The notes under the pieces: model-generated
What the model was told of the DNA's origin: nothing
Database searches by the model: none
Seen by the model: the letters and a program-made list of their open reading frames with translations, nothing else
Part shown: piece by piece, positions 5,356 through 6,655 of the stretch
Position numbering within the stretch: the stretch's first letter is position 1
How the letters are laid out: each line of letters starts with the position of its first letter
Assembly (NCBI GenBank): GCA_937930625.1
Contig: CALHBW010000452.1
Coordinates: forward strand, 1 to 6,655
Source: an uncultured Saprospiraceae bacterium
GTDB taxonomy: Bacteria > Bacteroidota > Bacteroidia > Chitinophagales > Saprospiraceae
Direction: 5' to 3'
Length of the DNA: 6,655 bases
Made by a program: the position numbers and the translations under genes

Positions 5356-5468
5356 TGACTGCTTTAGCTGTCAAGTAGTTCGTGATGCCCAAAACACCCT
5401 TAAATAATTGTTTTTCAATTAATTAAAAATTAAAACAAAATATACTTGACAGCTAAAGCAGTCATTAC
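5352..5468. mobile_element. 117-bp element with perfect 26-bp terminal inverted repeats (MITE-like)
   Basis: Bases 5352-5377 are the exact reverse complement of 5443-5468. The arm contains GACTGCTTTAGCTGTCAAG and differs in wording from the octamer arrays of the other gaps. The 65-bp core is AT-rich with a small TAATTG/CAATTA hairpin (5405-5421) and no coding frame. The ends include TA dinucleotides (5353-5354 and 5466-5467), as expected for TA-targeting IS630/mariner-type MITEs. No longer target duplication is evident. It fills the gap from the thioesterase stop to 8 bp before the YihY-type start. It could instead be a strong bidirectional hairpin terminator, though the loop is long for that. 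Confidence 0.55.
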
Positions 5469-5476
5469 GATATATC

Positions 5477-6487
5477 GTGAAAAAAAAATGGTTCGAACAT
5501 ATCGTCGATTTTGTAACGGAGCAACCGCTTTTTAAATGGCTGACCGAATGGACGAAGACCACCACCCTACCGGGCTTTGGCGGCATCCCAATTTTTGATA
5601 TTAGTGCCTTCATTTACAACGAAATACGCCGCAACAAACTCCCTGTTCGTTCGCGCTCGATTGCCTTTAGTTTTATGTTGGCACTCTTTCCTTCGATTAT
5701 CTTTTTGTTTTCCTTGCTGCCTTATATTCCTATCCCGAATCTGGACGCTGCTATCCTTTATTTCGTCGAAGACCTCTTGCCCGCAAACGCATACAGTCTC
5801 TTTCAAGAAACGGTTTCTGACCTCGTAAATATTCCGCGTGGCGGCTTGCTTTCTGTGGGTTTTATATTAGCGATATGGTTCTCATCATCAGGGGTTTATA
5901 GCATGTTGCATACCTTTCAGAAGATGCACCCTTCGACCTTTGTGCCGCGTAGCGTGGTGCGTAGTCGAATCGTTGCTTTTCAGATTCTATTGGTCTTATT
6001 TATCTTACTGATTGCCTCTTTTGTGTTGGTGGTTTTTGGCGGTAAAATTATCACTTACGCCTTCAATTGGTTGGATGTCGGGCGGTTTGCGTATGCAGGC
6101 GTCACGCTGCTGCGTTGGTTGGTCATTTTGATGTTGTTTTATGCCGCGATTAGCATCATTTATCGGCTTGGTCCTTCTACCAAACGTAAATTTCCTTTCT
6201 TTTCGGTTGGTGCTACGGTAGCGACACTTTTGTGTATTCTCACTTCCGTAGGTTTTTCTTTTTTTGTAAATGAATTTGGCAGGTATAATCAGGTCTATGG
6301 TTCGCTCGGTACGCTGATTGTCGTGATGATTTGGCTGAATCTCAACTCACTAATTCTCTTGATTGGTTTTGAATTGAATGCAGCTATCGCGGTGAATCGT
6401 GATTTGAAGGAATGGGAAGAGGATTCAACTTCAACCTCAACCTCAAATTCAACCTCAACCTCAACCTCAAATTCAAATTCAATTTAA
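5477..6487 (+). CDS. YihY/virulence factor BrkB family inner-membrane protein
   Basis: This 336-residue protein has six membrane spans near residues 61-81, 125-145, 165-187, 209-229, 243-264 and 275-298. Family marks are RSRSIAFSFMLALFPSIIFL (58-77), the segment YGSLGTLIVVMIWLNLNSLI (274-293) and LIGFELNAAIAVNRDL (295-310). The family was once misnamed ribonuclease BN; its molecular role is unsettled. The start is GTG at 5477: no in-frame ATG precedes it, a stop lies at 5447, and a nearby ATG at 5488 is out of frame. The N-terminal about 40 residues are cytosolic, with WFEHIVDF. The last about 20 residues are a Ser/Thr/Asn run encoded by a hexamer repeat and are not part of the family fold. 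It follows the thioesterase by 121 bp, with the inverted-repeat element between. Confidence 0.9.
   Translation: MKKKWFEHIVDFVTEQPLFKWLTEWTKTTTLPGFGGIPIFDISAFIYNEIRRNKLPVRSRSIAFSFMLALFPSIIFLFSLLPYIPIPNLDAAILYFVEDLLPANAYSLFQETVSDLVNIPRGGLLSVGFILAIWFSSSGVYSMLHTFQKMHPSTFVPRSVVRSRIVAFQILLVLFILLIASFVLVVFGGKIITYAFNWLDVGRFAYAGVTLLRWLVILMLFYAAISIIYRLGPSTKRKFPFFSVGATVATLLCILTSVGFSFFVNEFGRYNQVYGSLGTLIVVMIWLNLNSLILLIGFELNAAIAVNRDLKEWEEDSTSTSTSNSTSTSTSNSNSI
6425..6484 (+). repeat. Hexamer repeat TCAACC/TCAAAT forming the YihY-type tail
   Basis: Ten 6-bp units run in register: one TCAACT, five TCAACC, three TCAAAT and a final TCAATT just before the TAA. The period divides by 3, so it is read as alternating Ser with Thr or Asn. 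Copy-number change would alter tail length in two-residue steps without frameshift. The order of variants suggests block duplication. Confidence 0.85.
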
Positions 6488-6655
6488 ATACGATTAATAG
6501 AATAAGGAGAAAAGGAGGCTACCCATTTAACTTTGCCCAAAGCGAATACTCGTCAGACGAATCCCTTTATTCAGTGCGAATATTTTATGAGACAAATCAC
6601 TACATTTCACAAAAACCTTCGTCAGACGAGTGCGCCCCGCAACTTGAGTTCGGCA
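6488..6655. other. Right-end intergenic stretch with paired TCGTCAGACGA palindromes
   Basis: TCGTCAGACGA occurs at 6550-6560 and 6619-6629. Including flanks, 6548-6561 (ACTCGTCAGACGAA) and the second copy are mutual inverted repeats except at the centre base. GCGAATA also occurs twice (6542 and 6577). A purine run with AAGGAGG (6512-6518), the best Shine-Dalgarno match in the window, is followed by a TTG at 6533 whose frame stays open to the edge, but the minus strand (6527-6655) and another + frame are also open, so none can be chosen. The segment looks like a dispersed repeat or the edge of an element rather than an ordinary gene. Confidence 0.45.

Noticed and set aside
5477..6487. Ribonuclease BN annotation for the YihY-type gene
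   Set aside because: This is a historic misnaming; the protein is a six-span membrane protein without nuclease motifs.

Overview
The window reads as a stretch of a Bacteroidota chromosome, probably of the Saprospiria type (moderate confidence). The evidence is A-rich start contexts almost without Shine-Dalgarno motifs, protein families typical of that phylum, and a small protein resembling the effector-associated domains common in those bacteria. Apart from one short minus-strand gene, all genes lie on the + strand. They are spaced by 120-200 bp gaps rather than packed as an operon.

Layout: (1) the 3' end of a cystathionine beta-synthase-type PLP enzyme (its C-terminal CBS-domain pair); (2) an 86-residue minus-strand protein resembling a free-standing effector-associated domain, with a very AT-rich gap of about 430 bp behind it; (3) a possible 24-codon leader peptide overlapping by ATGA a BtuF-type substrate-binding protein without signal peptide; (4) a TPR-AAA+ ATPase; (5) a six-TPR protein with a multi-pass membrane C-terminus; (6) a YbgC-type acyl-CoA thioesterase; (7) a YihY/BrkB-family membrane protein with a Ser/Thr/Asn tail encoded by hexamer repeats; (8) a terminal stretch with two copies of an 11-bp palindrome.

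The best candidate for an undescribed system is the pair 4+5. It joins a single-ring AAA+ ATPase, whose pore loop and C-terminus look like the Vps4/katanin/spastin group and which carries TPRs where Vps4 has its MIT domain, to a TPR protein anchored in the membrane. The two genes share the same unusual A-rich heptad leader. A membrane-docked remodelling or unfolding machine is an inference; no substrate is visible.

The second main signal is between the genes. Four gene ends are followed by arrays with a strict 8-bp period (GTGCTGAY in one gap, AATGNNNN in three). In three successive gaps the words recur in inverted orientation, giving arms of 22-29 bp. The fourth gap holds an unrelated perfect 26-bp inverted repeat resembling a small MITE. 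These gaps look like a repeat-based punctuation system, and they argue that the genes are transcribed separately or are at least insulated.
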